A stretch of DNA of 43,062 nt from Pseudobdellovibrionaceae bacterium (GTDB lineage: Bacteria; Bdellovibrionota; Bdellovibrionia; Bdellovibrionales; UBA1609). Location: positions 1 to 43,062 of the forward strand of contig JANXMF010000214.1 in the NCBI GenBank assembly GCA_025354795.1. Direction: 5' to 3'. The notes beneath the pieces were generated by a model. The model had not been told where the DNA came from, searched no databases, and saw only the letters and a program-made list of their open reading frames with translations. Of this stretch, positions 6,581 through 14,956 are shown one piece after another. The stretch's first letter is position 1. Every line of letters starts with the position of its first letter. A program made the position numbers and the translations under genes.

Positions 6581-7975
6581 TCACGCGAAAAGCTGTCGGA
6601 TGGCGTTCATTGGAGCTTCCACTCGCAAAAAGGCCTCGTGGTAATGATGGCTTTTCACTTCGCAGCTGGATTCGAAATCGGCAAGACCTCTAGCCACCCG
6701 CATTAAAGCGTTTCGACGACGGTGACTCACTTCCAAGTCATCTACCCAAGTAGGTACCCGTTGTGTGATTGGACCCCGGGCTTTGGCGAATGCAGTCAAA
6801 CGCTCGACGATCTTTTTGGCCTCTTCCATGGTGTGGCGTTTTCCTTTTCTAAGCCAGCTGTGGCTAAAGACCACCATGTCAAAGCGGTCCATGATCGGTC
6901 CGCTGAGGCGTGCGCAAACTGAGCGGCAGTGGGTGAGGCTGCGTGAACAGGCGTGGGGTCTGTCGGGACTTAGATCAAGTTTTCCGCAGGGACATAAATT
7001 GGTGGTGGCAAGCAGTTGGAAGTTGGCGGAAAAACGCGCTCGTTCACCGCAACGCGCGTGTTCCACAGATCCGTTTTGCATGGGCTCGCGCAAGGCTTCG
7101 AGCACTTGCGCATTGAATTCCAGAAATTCATCCATCACCAGAACACCGCCGTGCGCACGCGAAATCACGCCAGGCACTATGGGGACGCCGCCGCCGATCA
7201 TCGCGAGCGGAGTGATCGAATGGTGTGGCTGCTCAAACGGGCGCCACGCATTTTCCAAAACGCTATTGCCAAACATATCTTGCAACTCGGCCATTTGCTC
7301 GGCGCAAGGCGCGGGTGATAGAGAATAGGCCGCTTTGGCCCAGGTGGATTTGCCAGAGCCTTGCGGCCCCGCCACCAAAACGTTCAAACGCATGTGCGCG
7401 GCCAACCATAACTCCGAAAGTGCGCGCGAGTGCAGATCAAGTGCCATGAGAGGCGGGGCCTGCCAGTAGTTTTGCCAATCAAAAGCGCGACGATTCACTT
7501 TTAGTTCGGGCTGGTTGAGCGTGGCCAGCGACGACCAGGTCCCATCGCGTACGCTCTCATCGGCTTCGCCAGTGATTAAGTGAGGCGCAAAGGCCAGTGC
7601 CCGCGCGAGATCAGGAGGAGCGAAGACGCGTCCGTCGAGGCCGACCTCTCCGTACACCACGCTTTTTATAAGCGCTGGTAAAATGTCCTTGGAAATCTGT
7701 TTGGTCAGCGCCAGAAATCCAAGAGCGATGGCCAGATCAATACCGGCGCTGCTTTTGCGAAAATATGATGGCCTCAGGTTGACCACGATCTGATGTCCCT
7801 TGGGCCACAGGAAGCCGCAACTGCGGAGCGCTGATTTTAACTTAACGCCGCACTCGCGGATATGGGCGTCGGGCTGTCCCACTACCTGTAAAATTGGAAT
7901 GCCCGGCAAAAGTTTGATTTCCACCTCGCCGAAAGAAAACTCACCTTGTTGTTGAAAAAGTGTGCGTACACGCAT
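6581..7975 (-). CDS. comM: ComM/YifB-family Mg-chelatase-like AAA+ ATPase
   Basis: A 464-residue protein of the ComM family. In naturally competent bacteria ComM is a hexameric helicase that extends heteroduplex during uptake of foreign DNA. The N-terminal ChlI-like domain covers about residues 5-125. Walker A is GPQGSGKST at 203-211 and Walker B is GGVLVMDEF at 276-284. A cysteine-rich NLCPCGK segment and the LSGPIMDRFDM sensor region follow, as in ComM. It is somewhat shorter than the usual ~500 residues. Start ATG 7975 was chosen because MRVRTLF matches the family start; a TTG at 7984 is the alternative, and neither has a good ribosome site. The Xer-type recombinase gene ends 50 bp upstream on the same strand. 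Confidence 0.9.
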   Translation of the reverse strand: MRVRTLFQQQGEFSFGEVEIKLLPGIPILQVVGQPDAHIRECGVKLKSALRSCGFLWPKGHQIVVNLRPSYFRKSSAGIDLAIALGFLALTKQISKDILPALIKSVVYGEVGLDGRVFAPPDLARALAFAPHLITGEADESVRDGTWSSLATLNQPELKVNRRAFDWQNYWQAPPLMALDLHSRALSELWLAAHMRLNVLVAGPQGSGKSTWAKAAYSLSPAPCAEQMAELQDMFGNSVLENAWRPFEQPHHSITPLAMIGGGVPIVPGVISRAHGGVLVMDEFLEFNAQVLEALREPMQNGSVEHARCGERARFSANFQLLATTNLCPCGKLDLSPDRPHACSRSLTHCRSVCARLSGPIMDRFDMVVFSHSWLRKGKRHTMEEAKKIVERLTAFAKARGPITQRVPTWVDDLEVSHRRRNALMRVARGLADFESSCEVKSHHYHEAFLRVEAPMNAIRQLFA

Positions 7976-8025
7976 GACGAGCAAGGTTGCAAAGTGCGAA
8001 CCACGCCCAAAACAAAGGCGGTGGT

Positions 8026-8907
8026 TTAGCTGTCGGAGAGTGTTCGGATTCCGGAGAGTGGATGGTTTCTTTCGACTTCTTCTTTGAGTTTATGCGAAGT
8101 CACGCTCGCATAAATTTGCGTAGTTTGAAGACTCGAATGCCCGAGTAAAATTTGAATGGTGCGCAGGTCGGCGCCGTTTTCGAGCAGCGCGGTGGCGCAG
8201 CCGTGACGAAAACGATGGGGCCCGATCGGCTCGGTAAAACCGGCACGTTGTGACCAGGCCGCGAGCCAGCGCCACACGTCGACGCGCGACGGGCGGTGCC
8301 CACGGTCGTTAATAAGGATCGCATTGGTATCGCCCTTGAGCAGATGCGGGCGAATCTCCTTTATATATGTCTTCAGCTCTCCCAGCAGATGTTCAGACAA
8401 GGGAAGCAAGCGTTCCTTGCCTCCCTTGCCGACCACCTTGAGCCAAGCATCGGTGGGGTTGAAATCCAGCAAGCTCAAGCTCACCATTTCGCTCACGCGA
8501 CATCCCAAACCAAACAGCAAGAGCAGTGTGATTTGATTGCGCGCACTCCGCATCGGATCATCCACGCGACAGGCCTCAAAAAGTTGATGAAATTCCGTTA
8601 AAGAAAGGGGTTTGGGCAAATTTGGAGTCACGCGCGGCGGGCGCAGTTCGCGCAACTCGGGCGACTTGTTGCCCTGTAGTTCCAGAAAACGAAAATAGGT
8701 GCGTAAGCTGCTGATCACTCGCGCTTGCGAGCGAGTCGACAATTGGCGGGCCTTCATGTACTCGAAGAAGCGACCGATTTCTTGGCGGGTGGCATGAAAT
8801 TCGGCGTAGAGCTCGAGATCACGACGATAGGCCATTACCGTGTTGTGCGAGCGGCCGCGGACATGTTGCAAATCTTCGAAGAATTCCACCCATAGCTTTA
8901 GAGCCAT
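8026..8907 (-). CDS. Tyrosine recombinase, XerC/XerD type
   Basis: A 293-residue site-specific recombinase. The N-terminal SAM-like core-binding domain covers residues 1-85 and the catalytic domain about 100-285. The full catalytic set is present: R137 in GCRVSE, K161 in GKGGKERLLPL, H231 and R234 in PHRFRHG, H257 in LLGHSSL and nucleophile Y266 in TQIYASV. Length and motifs fit housekeeping XerC/XerD, which resolves chromosome dimers at dif, rather than a phage integrase. Which of the two it is cannot be decided here. The gene lies just upstream of comM on the same strand. A role for it in the repeats near tRNA-Cys is possible but not supported. Confidence 0.9.
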   Translation of the reverse strand: MALKLWVEFFEDLQHVRGRSHNTVMAYRRDLELYAEFHATRQEIGRFFEYMKARQLSTRSQARVISSLRTYFRFLELQGNKSPELRELRPPRVTPNLPKPLSLTEFHQLFEACRVDDPMRSARNQITLLLLFGLGCRVSEMVSLSLLDFNPTDAWLKVVGKGGKERLLPLSEHLLGELKTYIKEIRPHLLKGDTNAILINDRGHRPSRVDVWRWLAAWSQRAGFTEPIGPHRFRHGCATALLENGADLRTIQILLGHSSLQTTQIYASVTSHKLKEEVERNHPLSGIRTLSDS

Positions 8908-8947
8908 GTTTAATATTAGCTACGTAATTTAAACGAAAGGCAAGCGC

Positions 8948-9676
8948 TCAAAATCCGGTCAAGTTGGAAAACTTGCCTAAGAAATACTCATTTCCGCTTT
9001 CATCCAGCTGATAAACCCGAAGCTGCATCACTGAAGTCAGCTTGTCGCCGTCCACCTCTCTGGTACGCACCACCAACTTGACGCCCGAATCGCCGTCACT
9101 CATCAACGCCGAGAACTCACCATCTTTGATCGTGCCTTGTCCGGAAAATGCAAAATAGGTTAAGCCCGCGCTGCCCGTAGAAGTGGGAGTGGTGGGTCCG
9201 GTGGGAGGGGTCGGGGTGACGGGGCCGGTGTCCACACCAGTCGCCGGATCAACTTCCTTAGCCACCTTTATCGCGGCGCCAGATGGAATAGCAAGGCCGA
9301 GAATCAAAACATTGTTGTGACCTTCAGACGTCCGCTGATCAAGAAAAAACACTTGCGCATGGGGAATATTTTGCCAACTGAGTGGACCGGCGTGCAGCCA
9401 ATCCAAATTATAGAAAGCCAGAACACTGGCGACCGAGCCGCCTTCAATGTAATCGTCGTCAAAATAAATGGTGGTGTTGGGATCGTTTTGCATATCGGAA
9501 ACCATGGTCATGGCATTGCTACCGCTCCCCGATTGGGTGCCCGACTGCTGAGCGTCGGAGAGGTAGGACATGACCTGTGCGCGAGTAAGGCCAGGATCGC
9601 TCTCGCGCCACTGGTTGGAGCAGGCCGTGGTGCTGAGTAAGGCCAGCACTGTGAAAAATCGGTTCAGGTGTCGCAA
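8948..9676 (-). CDS. Predicted lipoprotein with Pro/Thr-rich linker
   Basis: A 242-residue protein of unknown function. It starts at a TTG (9676) with a good AAGGAGA ribosome site. A lipoprotein signal ends at STTAC, so the mature protein begins at Cys19. The N-terminal part (about 25-135) holds an acidic FDDDYIEGG stretch. Residues around 145-168 are a low-complexity linker of Pro, Thr and Gly. The C-terminal part (about 170-242) reads as a small beta-rich domain. It is probably anchored in the outer membrane facing the periplasm or the surface. No family recognised. Confidence 0.75.
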   Translation of the reverse strand: MRHLNRFFTVLALLSTTACSNQWRESDPGLTRAQVMSYLSDAQQSGTQSGSGSNAMTMVSDMQNDPNTTIYFDDDYIEGGSVASVLAFYNLDWLHAGPLSWQNIPHAQVFFLDQRTSEGHNNVLILGLAIPSGAAIKVAKEVDPATGVDTGPVTPTPPTGPTTPTSTGSAGLTYFAFSGQGTIKDGEFSALMSDGDSGVKLVVRTREVDGDKLTSVMQLRVYQLDESGNEYFLGKFSNLTGF

Positions 9677-9839
9677 TCCGTTCTCCTTGGTTTCATCCTT
9701 ACCAAAATGCGAGCTCCATGCCGTCCGGGCGAACGGCTCTAAATAGTCAATTCAGCACCACAATTCACGCCCGTGTCGCATTTTGAGACGCAAACCGGAA
9801 TGTCGAAGTCATAGAGAAGTGCCAAAAACAGGCACCGTG

Positions 9840-9866
9840 TTGCCGTGCACCGGGATGTGCTATAGT
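9840..9866 (+). promoter_or_regulatory. Candidate sigma-70 promoter with extended -10
   Basis: TGCTATAGT gives an extended -10 (TATAGT at 9861-9866) about 37 bp upstream of the acyltransferase ATG at 9904. A weak -35 TTGCCG lies at 9840-9845 with a short 15-bp spacer; the TGn element may compensate. A small hairpin GTGCC-(7)-GGCAC sits just upstream at 9819-9835. Confidence 0.4.
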
Positions 9867-9903
9867 ATTGAATACTTAACGAAATTAGGGCGAATAGAAA
9901 GCA

Positions 9904-10866
9904 ATGCCGAAAAGCTTACCTCCTGATCGCAAATTAGAACCACTTGGGGATTCGATCCCCGCAGAGCAACTGCTGGCTGAACTCAACCTCAGCGAGGTTT
10001 TAGTCGACTCGACCCCTGACAACCCGGGGCGCGGCTATAAAGTTTTTCGTGCCGATGGCCAGAAAATTCCGCAAACGCTGCTCGAGATCGGACGCCTGCG
10101 CGAACAAACCTTTCGCACTGTTGGCGAAGGAACCGGCGAAGCGCGCGACATTGATGGCTTTGATCTCGATTACGATCATTTCGTGTGTTGGGATAAAAAG
10201 ATCCAACAGATAACAGGCGGCTATCGCATTGGGCGCGTGGATAAAATCCTGAAGGCCAAGGGGGCAGCGGGAATTTACACCAACACTTTGTTCAATTTGG
10301 AACACTTGCTGCGCGAGGATTTTAGCGAGGGCACGCTGGAAGCCGGACGCAGTTTTGTGCGCCCTGAATTCCAGCGAGGCTTGAGCCTGCTGATGATCTG
10401 GATGGCACTGGCGCGTTTTGTCGCCGCCAATCCGCAATATAAATTTCTGATGGGCCCGGTGAGTATCTCCAATGAATTTCGCGAGGACTCCAAACATCTG
10501 ATGGTGAATTACCTGATGAAATACCATCCCCACGAAAAATCGGATCTGGTGTCGTCGAAAAATCCGCCTAAGTTTGAATCCAATATGACCCCTGAGGAAT
10601 TGACCGCCCTGGTGGACCAGACTATAAACTTAACTAGTTTACAAGAATTCGTGCGTCAGGCCGAGGGCAATCCGCGCGCGCAGATTCCGCAGTTGATCAA
10701 ACTTTACCTGGAGCTCGGCGTGCGCTTTTTAGCGTTTAACAAAGATGAGGTCTTTAACAGCATCGATGGCTTGATTTGGCTCGACATTCGCAAAATTCCC
10801 GACGAGATTATCACCCGTTATATGGGCACTGAGAACTGGGCCGCCTACAAAAACCGACACCGCTAA
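9904..10866 (+). CDS. GNAT-fold N-acyltransferase, OlsB/hemolysin-like (Acetyltransf_5 type)
   Basis: A 320-residue protein resembling OlsB-type acyl-ACP-dependent N-acyltransferases. Family signals are the LREQTFRTVGEGTG segment near residue 70, DIDGFDLDYDHFVCWD near 82-97, GGYRIG near 104, and an EAGRSFVRPEFQRG motif near 142-155, followed by FLMGPVSIS. OlsB attaches a 3-hydroxy fatty acid to ornithine to make ornithine lipid. Many relatives are fused to or paired with a PlsC-type O-acyltransferase; none is present here, so this enzyme either works alone or with a distant partner. ATG 9904 has an AGAAAG ribosome site. Its stop overlaps the stop of the convergent STAS gene by 4 bp (CTAA). 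Confidence 0.75.
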   Translation: MPKSLPPDRKLEPLGDSIPAEQLLAELNLSEVLVDSTPDNPGRGYKVFRADGQKIPQTLLEIGRLREQTFRTVGEGTGEARDIDGFDLDYDHFVCWDKKIQQITGGYRIGRVDKILKAKGAAGIYTNTLFNLEHLLREDFSEGTLEAGRSFVRPEFQRGLSLLMIWMALARFVAANPQYKFLMGPVSISNEFREDSKHLMVNYLMKYHPHEKSDLVSSKNPPKFESNMTPEELTALVDQTINLTSLQEFVRQAEGNPRAQIPQLIKLYLELGVRFLAFNKDEVFNSIDGLIWLDIRKIPDEIITRYMGTENWAAYKNRHR

Positions 10867-11366
10867 AAAAGGTTCCAGGTAATTTTGCGCAAATGGTCGA
10901 TCAGCATATCGATTTCCATTGGCTTTGCGCAGGTGGCGCATTTCATTTCCGCCTGAGAGTCGATTAACTCCGGCTGGGTCTTGTCGAAGCGAAAGTCCTT
11001 GCCGACGATCAACAATTTTTGCGCTTCTTGATCACAATCCGGACAGTAGTAAAGGGCATAAAAAGACTGGATGCGAGAATTGCGCGGAACGAAGCCCTTA
11101 ACTGAAATGAGTTGGCGAGTTAAAATAAGAGGCAGTTTTTCCAGACTCAGCAGGGTTTTCGGAAATCGTTGCCCAAAGTCTCGCACCCAATTCGTCCATC
11201 CCTGCACACCGCCGGAGTTGATATATGTCACTCCGCCGACATTCAAATCTACACGCGTGACGCCTTCAAGTTTCAGGTCCGGAAAGTCTGAGGCCTCGGT
11301 CACTTCGCCCCCAAACGTCAACTGAACGACTTCACCCGCTCTTGAAGTCGAAGCCACTAATTTCAT
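10863..11366 (-). CDS. STAS-like domain protein with C-terminal zinc ribbon
   Basis: A 167-residue protein. Residues 1-85 resemble a STAS/anti-anti-sigma fold: the strand VTRVDLNVGGVTYINSGGVQ near 36-55 matches the conserved region around the phosphorylatable serine, here S51 followed by GG. The C-terminal half carries two CxxC pairs (C108/C111 and C143/C146), which should form a zinc ribbon. This pairing is unusual for STAS proteins. It could be a regulator linking a switch domain to a metal-stabilised binding domain. ATG 11366 has an AGGA site. No kinase, phosphatase or sigma factor lies next to it. The STAS assignment is by resemblance only. Confidence 0.6.
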   Translation of the reverse strand: MKLVASTSRAGEVVQLTFGGEVTEASDFPDLKLEGVTRVDLNVGGVTYINSGGVQGWTNWVRDFGQRFPKTLLSLEKLPLILTRQLISVKGFVPRNSRIQSFYALYYCPDCDQEAQKLLIVGKDFRFDKTQPELIDSQAEMKCATCAKPMEIDMLIDHLRKITWNLF

Positions 11367-11454
11367 CTAAAGATTCCTAGCACAAAAAAGTTGCTGTCCA
11401 ATTTTGCCGTGGAAGGGAGCCTTCTGTCCATGCACGAAAATGCACAACGCGTCA

Positions 11455-11835
11455 TCAGGTGGAAAATTTCTGCAGCAGTGCCCATGTGATTTTCTTTCGC
11501 GCTTGAACCGAGGCGTCGCTGCCAATCATTTCGTCGATGCGGGGAAGATGCCAGTGGATCGATGGGCCCACTTCGCTGCGACTCGCCTGGCCTGAAAACA
11601 TAAGAACCTGTTTAGCCCGAGGCCGTTCCGGCGGAAACTCCCCTTGAACATGGATAAAATCCGTGATTTTCGCACTCGCCAAAATTTTCTGCAACAGTGC
11701 CAGTTGCTCCGCGCTTAGAGATGCAGTCCACACCAAAACTTCCGGCACCGCCTCCTCCACCTCTGCCGCCGAAAGCTTGCCGAGCGCGACTCCTAGGACC
11801 TCTTCAATATATTGACGTTGTGGCTCGCTCAGCAT
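11455..11835 (-). CDS. Hypothetical protein, 126 residues
   Basis: No family recognised. The protein is soluble, without signal peptide or membrane segment. The first 50 residues are helical and acidic (EEVLGVALGKLSAAEVEEA). A short strand-rich middle contains GEFPPERPRAKQVLMFSG, and the end is helical and basic. Codon use resembles the neighbours and the frame is uninterrupted, supporting a real gene. ATG 11835 has only a weak CTGGA site. It lies between the STAS protein and a divergent zinc-ribbon gene. Confidence 0.6.
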   Translation of the reverse strand: MLSEPQRQYIEEVLGVALGKLSAAEVEEAVPEVLVWTASLSAEQLALLQKILASAKITDFIHVQGEFPPERPRAKQVLMFSGQASRSEVGPSIHWHLPRIDEMIGSDASVQARKKITWALLQKFST

Positions 11836-11987
11836 AGTCCAGCTATTTTAGGGATACGCCCTGTCACGGTCATTAACTTTCGTTGACGCAGGATCTCAGG
11901 CGGGTCAGGTTTTTCAGCAAAATTAAAAAACGTCTCAAGTTGAGTCGCACTTCGCTCGATGAGTCAGCTGTCATAAGGAGACAGGAA

Positions 11988-12236
11988 ATGGACACATCAA
12001 ACAAAAGCAACAAAGACAAGGTTGCCTCCAGCGCCGAACTTAACCTCCCCTGGCCCAAGATCGAGAAACAAGCCTGGATAGACGAGAGCATCGACAATCA
12101 CCTCAACTGTGTATTGTGCGGCACCGTCTTACTAATGACCCACAAAACCGACTTCATCCATCAAGCCGTGCACGAAGAGGCCGACTGTCCAAATTGCAAA
12201 ATCCGCACGCGTCAGAGCGACTACCGGTTGCAATAG
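11988..12236 (+). CDS. Small zinc-ribbon protein, 82 residues
   Basis: An 82-residue soluble protein with two cysteine pairs, CVLC (41/44) and CPNC (67/70), spaced as in small zinc ribbons. I chose ATG 11988 because it follows a strong AAGGAG site; the frame is open 35 codons further up without a ribosome site. The N-terminus is polar and lysine-rich. It converges with the marR gene, leaving only 6 bp between the stops. Function unknown; nucleic-acid or protein binding is possible. Confidence 0.7.
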   Translation: MDTSNKSNKDKVASSAELNLPWPKIEKQAWIDESIDNHLNCVLCGTVLLMTHKTDFIHQAVHEEADCPNCKIRTRQSDYRLQ

Positions 12237-12242
12237 CCGATT

Positions 12243-12728
12243 CTAAGAAATGAGCTTACCGACAATCGATTTGAGTTGCACCCGCTCCGTTGGCGTAAGG
12301 GCGCGCAAGAATTCCCTTTCCGCTAAAGCCCGCGCTTGATTCATGCGTGCCAAACTGACACGCCCTTCGGCCGTGATCGCCAAAAGATTCGCGCGCCGGT
12401 CGATTTTCGACGGCACACGGGTGAGAAGAGCTTTTTCCTGTAAACCGTCGATCATCCGCACCATGGTGGCTTTGTCCATCGCCATAAAACTCGCGAGTTC
12501 ATTTTGCGACATTGAACCTTGCGACTTGAGTATGATCAGCATGCCAAATTGCGGGGCGAGCACTCCAAAGGGCTCGAGCCGCGCGTCCACTTTCGCGCGG
12601 ATATGCGCCGCCGCCTTGTAGAAGCAATAGCCCAAATATTCCTTGAGATCGGGATGTAAGCGGCAACCTAAAGCCGAGTCCACAGGGGCAGCGAGGGCGG
12701 GTTTTCTTATACCGAGATTTTGTTTCAT
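12243..12728 (-). CDS. MarR-family transcriptional regulator
   Basis: A 161-residue winged-helix regulator. The helix-turn-helix and wing are recognisable: GSMSQNELASFMAMDKATMV near 90-109, then DGLQEKALLTRVPSKIDRRA with the typical DRR of the wing tip. The N-terminal 30 residues are longer than usual for MarR. It diverges from the TolC-EmrA-EmrB operon and very probably represses it and itself, releasing DNA when a toxic ligand binds. Its ATG (12728) lies only about 9 bases after a good -10 box, so the message may be leaderless. Family call firm; ligand unknown. Confidence 0.9.
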   Translation of the reverse strand: MKQNLGIRKPALAAPVDSALGCRLHPDLKEYLGYCFYKAAAHIRAKVDARLEPFGVLAPQFGMLIILKSQGSMSQNELASFMAMDKATMVRMIDGLQEKALLTRVPSKIDRRANLLAITAEGRVSLARMNQARALAEREFLRALTPTERVQLKSIVGKLIS

Positions 12729-12736
12729 ACAAAATC

Positions 12737-12765
12737 ATTTTATATAAAATAGTTTGTAGTATCAA
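12737..12765 (-). promoter_or_regulatory. marR promoter overlapping a perfect palindrome
   Basis: Read on the minus strand: -35 TTGATA (12765-12760), 17-bp spacer, -10 TAAAAT (12742-12737). The -10 lies in a perfect 14-bp palindrome ATTTTATATAAAAT (12737-12750), a fitting site for a MarR dimer. Transcription would begin at about 12730, nearly at the marR ATG. Confidence 0.55.
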
Positions 12766-12781
12766 CTAATTTTCGTTAGTT
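12764..12781. promoter_or_regulatory. Second inverted repeat, candidate MarR operator for the efflux operon
   Basis: AACTAA (12764-12769) and TTAGTT (12776-12781) form an inverted repeat with a 6-base spacer. It overlaps a possible plus-strand promoter, TTGTAG (12754-12759), 17 bp, TAGTTT (12777-12782), placed 24 bp before the tolC-like ATG. Confidence 0.45.
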
Positions 12782-12805
12782 TAACAAATAGTCACGGAGC
12801 AAACC

Positions 12806-14095
12806 ATGCGATACATTTTATCCGCGCTATTTACCCTTCCCGCCCACGCCCTCACTCTGCGTGAGGCCCTGCGAAGCGCGCAACAAAACTCCCCCACTCT
12901 TCAACGTTCGGCCTCACAACGAAGGGAGAGCGCGGCGAAGGTCCGCGAAAGCAGTGCGCAGTACTACCCCAAGGTCTCGGGCGCTATCAATTATTTGCCA
13001 GCGCACAAATACACGCTCACCGATGTGCAATTGCCAGGCTCGCCGACGGCCCTCAGTTTCCCAGGAATTGTTCCGACCACCCGCTACGGCCTTACGGCTC
13101 AATATGGTCTATTTGATGGCCTCGCCACCACCAACCACCACCGAGCCGTGAAGGCACTCGAGAGCGCCTCAGTGCACGAACTCGACTGGACTCAGTTTCA
13201 GGTCGAGCGCGAGGTCATCCTGCGCTTTTACCGCGCCCTAGTCGCCAACTCGCTAAAGACTGTGGCCGATGCCAACTTGAAAACCCTTGTTGGCCACCTG
13301 AACGAAGTGCAGTTGCTTAAAAAAACCGGTGTCTCCACCACTTTCGATGTGTTGCGGGTCGAAGTGCAAGTTTCAGACGCGCAGTCCGAAGTGCTCAACG
13401 CCACTGACAACATCACCACCGCCAACGCCGCTCTCGCGGAAGTCCTTGGAGTGGAGAATGCGCTGGCGGCCGAGGGCGAATTGCCGCTGCTAAAGAGCGA
13501 AGCCGTCGACGCGCTGGAAACTAATGTCGCTCTCGACCGTGCCGACCTCACGGCCCTTGCAGGTCGTGTCGAAGCGCTCGACTATCAGAGCAAAGCGGCG
13601 GCCTCCCATTGGGCACCCTACGTTGGCTTGGTCGCGAACTATCAGTATTACAATAACCGCAATGACCGCGCGGAGGACTGGTCCGCTTTTCGCAACGCTT
13701 ACGAAGCCGGTGTGAATTTGACCTGGAATCTTTTTGAAGGGTTCGGCGCCGAGGCGAAGAAACGCGAGGCTCTCGAACAACGCGTGCAGCTCGATAAAAC
13801 ATTGCGAATCGCCCAGCTTAAGGCGCACCAAGACTCGGGTCTCTGGAAGCGCAAATACAAATACTTTTACTCGGTGTTTATTTCGCGCAAGAACAATATC
13901 GGCAAGGCGCAAGAGAGCGTGCGTCTAGCTCGCGAAGGCCGGCGCGCCGGAGCCCGCACCAATGCCGATCTGCTCGACGCCGAGACTGATCTTTACCGCT
14001 CGCAAGCAGGCGCTATCAACGCGCAGTTGGGCGTGATCGAGGCGCTAATCGAACTCGAACTCTCGACCGGACAAAAATTGTATGATTTCAATTGA
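12806..14095 (+). CDS. TolC-family outer membrane efflux protein
   Basis: A 429-residue outer membrane factor. A short signal peptide ends at PAHA (residue 15), then LTLREALRSAQQNSPTLQ, the conserved start of the TolC helical repeat. The protein has the two structural repeats of the family, rich in long helices, with NLTWNLFEGFGAEAKKREAL near residue 305 as the second-repeat signature. It would form the trimeric channel across the outer membrane. ATG 12806 has a CGGAG ribosome site. It is the first gene of a three-gene operon; the adaptor follows after 9 bp. Confidence 0.9.
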   Translation: MRYILSALFTLPAHALTLREALRSAQQNSPTLQRSASQRRESAAKVRESSAQYYPKVSGAINYLPAHKYTLTDVQLPGSPTALSFPGIVPTTRYGLTAQYGLFDGLATTNHHRAVKALESASVHELDWTQFQVEREVILRFYRALVANSLKTVADANLKTLVGHLNEVQLLKKTGVSTTFDVLRVEVQVSDAQSEVLNATDNITTANAALAEVLGVENALAAEGELPLLKSEAVDALETNVALDRADLTALAGRVEALDYQSKAAASHWAPYVGLVANYQYYNNRNDRAEDWSAFRNAYEAGVNLTWNLFEGFGAEAKKREALEQRVQLDKTLRIAQLKAHQDSGLWKRKYKYFYSVFISRKNNIGKAQESVRLAREGRRAGARTNADLLDAETDLYRSQAGAINAQLGVIEALIELELSTGQKLYDFN

Positions 14096-14104
14096 GGAGA
14101 TTTT

Positions 14105-14947
14105 ATGAAATCCAAAATACTCGGCACGGTGGCCACGGTTGCGGGCTTGATCGGCATTTATATGGTGATTGAGCACATGCGCTACGTCACCACCGACAAC
14201 GCGCAAATTGATGGGCACTTCGTTATGCTCGCGGCGAAAGTGGGCGGTTATGTGCGCTCGGTCGAGGCCGAAGAAGGTCAGCGAGTGAAAAAGGACACGG
14301 TGCTCGCCGAGATCGATGCGCGCGACTATGAAAATACGCTGCAGCAGATGCGCAGCACGCTGGTTTCGCTCGAAGCCAAAAAGCGCGACGCGGAAAAATC
14401 GTTCAAACGCATTTCACAGCTTTACTCGAGTGGAGTGGTGGCACAGCAGCAGTTTGACACGGCCTCGGCGGCCTATTCTGAGTCTAAGGCCAACTACGAT
14501 GCGATCAACGCACAAGTGGCGCAAGCCCAGCTGAATTTAGAAAGCACCAAGATCCGTGCGCCGTCCGACGGATTTGTCGCCAAAAAATCAGTTGAGGTCG
14601 GCCAGCTGGCGGCGCCGGGAGTACCGCTGATTGGGTTTGTCGACGCGCAAGAGCGCTGGGTGACGGCCAATTTCAAGGAAACCGAAATCGGTCGTGTGCG
14701 CGTGGGCGCAAACGTCAGCGTTGACATCGATGCGCTCGACGGGCCGGTTTACCAAGGTAAAGTGATTTCGATTAGTTCGGCCACGGGCGCCACCTTCACC
14801 CTTCTCCCACCCGATAACGCCACCGGCAACTTTACCAAAGTGGTGCAGCGGGTTCCGGTTAAGATCCAACTGGAAATCTTAAAGCCAGAGGACTTTGAAA
14901 AACTGCGTATTGGCCTTTCCGCCAACGTCAAGGTTTCCGTGCACTAG
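14105..14947 (+). CDS. EmrA/HlyD-type periplasmic adaptor (membrane fusion protein)
   Basis: A 280-residue adaptor with one N-terminal membrane anchor (about residues 6-23). The first half of the lipoyl domain (TTDNAQIDGHFVMLAAKVGG, then VEAEEGQRVKKDTVLAEID) is followed by an alpha-helical hairpin at about 70-150. The second half of the lipoyl domain is IRAPSDGFVAKKSVEVGQLA, then a beta barrel. It bridges the inner-membrane pump and the TolC-like channel. It is shorter than E. coli EmrA (~390 residues), mostly in the helical hairpin. An AGGAG site precedes ATG 14105. It is the middle gene of the operon. Confidence 0.9.
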   Translation: MKSKILGTVATVAGLIGIYMVIEHMRYVTTDNAQIDGHFVMLAAKVGGYVRSVEAEEGQRVKKDTVLAEIDARDYENTLQQMRSTLVSLEAKKRDAEKSFKRISQLYSSGVVAQQQFDTASAAYSESKANYDAINAQVAQAQLNLESTKIRAPSDGFVAKKSVEVGQLAAPGVPLIGFVDAQERWVTANFKETEIGRVRVGANVSVDIDALDGPVYQGKVISISSATGATFTLLPPDNATGNFTKVVQRVPVKIQLEILKPEDFEKLRIGLSANVKVSVH

Positions 14948-14956
14948 GGGTTTTTT

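Noticed and set aside
6765-7328. 187-codon plus-strand frame opposite comM
   Set aside because: Antisense shadow of comM, which has complete AAA+ motifs on the minus strand.
8026-8907. Xer-type gene as the integrase of the suspected tRNA-Cys element
   Set aside because: Length and motifs fit a housekeeping XerC/D, and it lies on the tRNA side that would be outside the element.
13490-13912. 140-codon minus-strand frame opposite the TolC-like gene
   Set aside because: Shadow; the plus-strand protein is a clear outer membrane factor.
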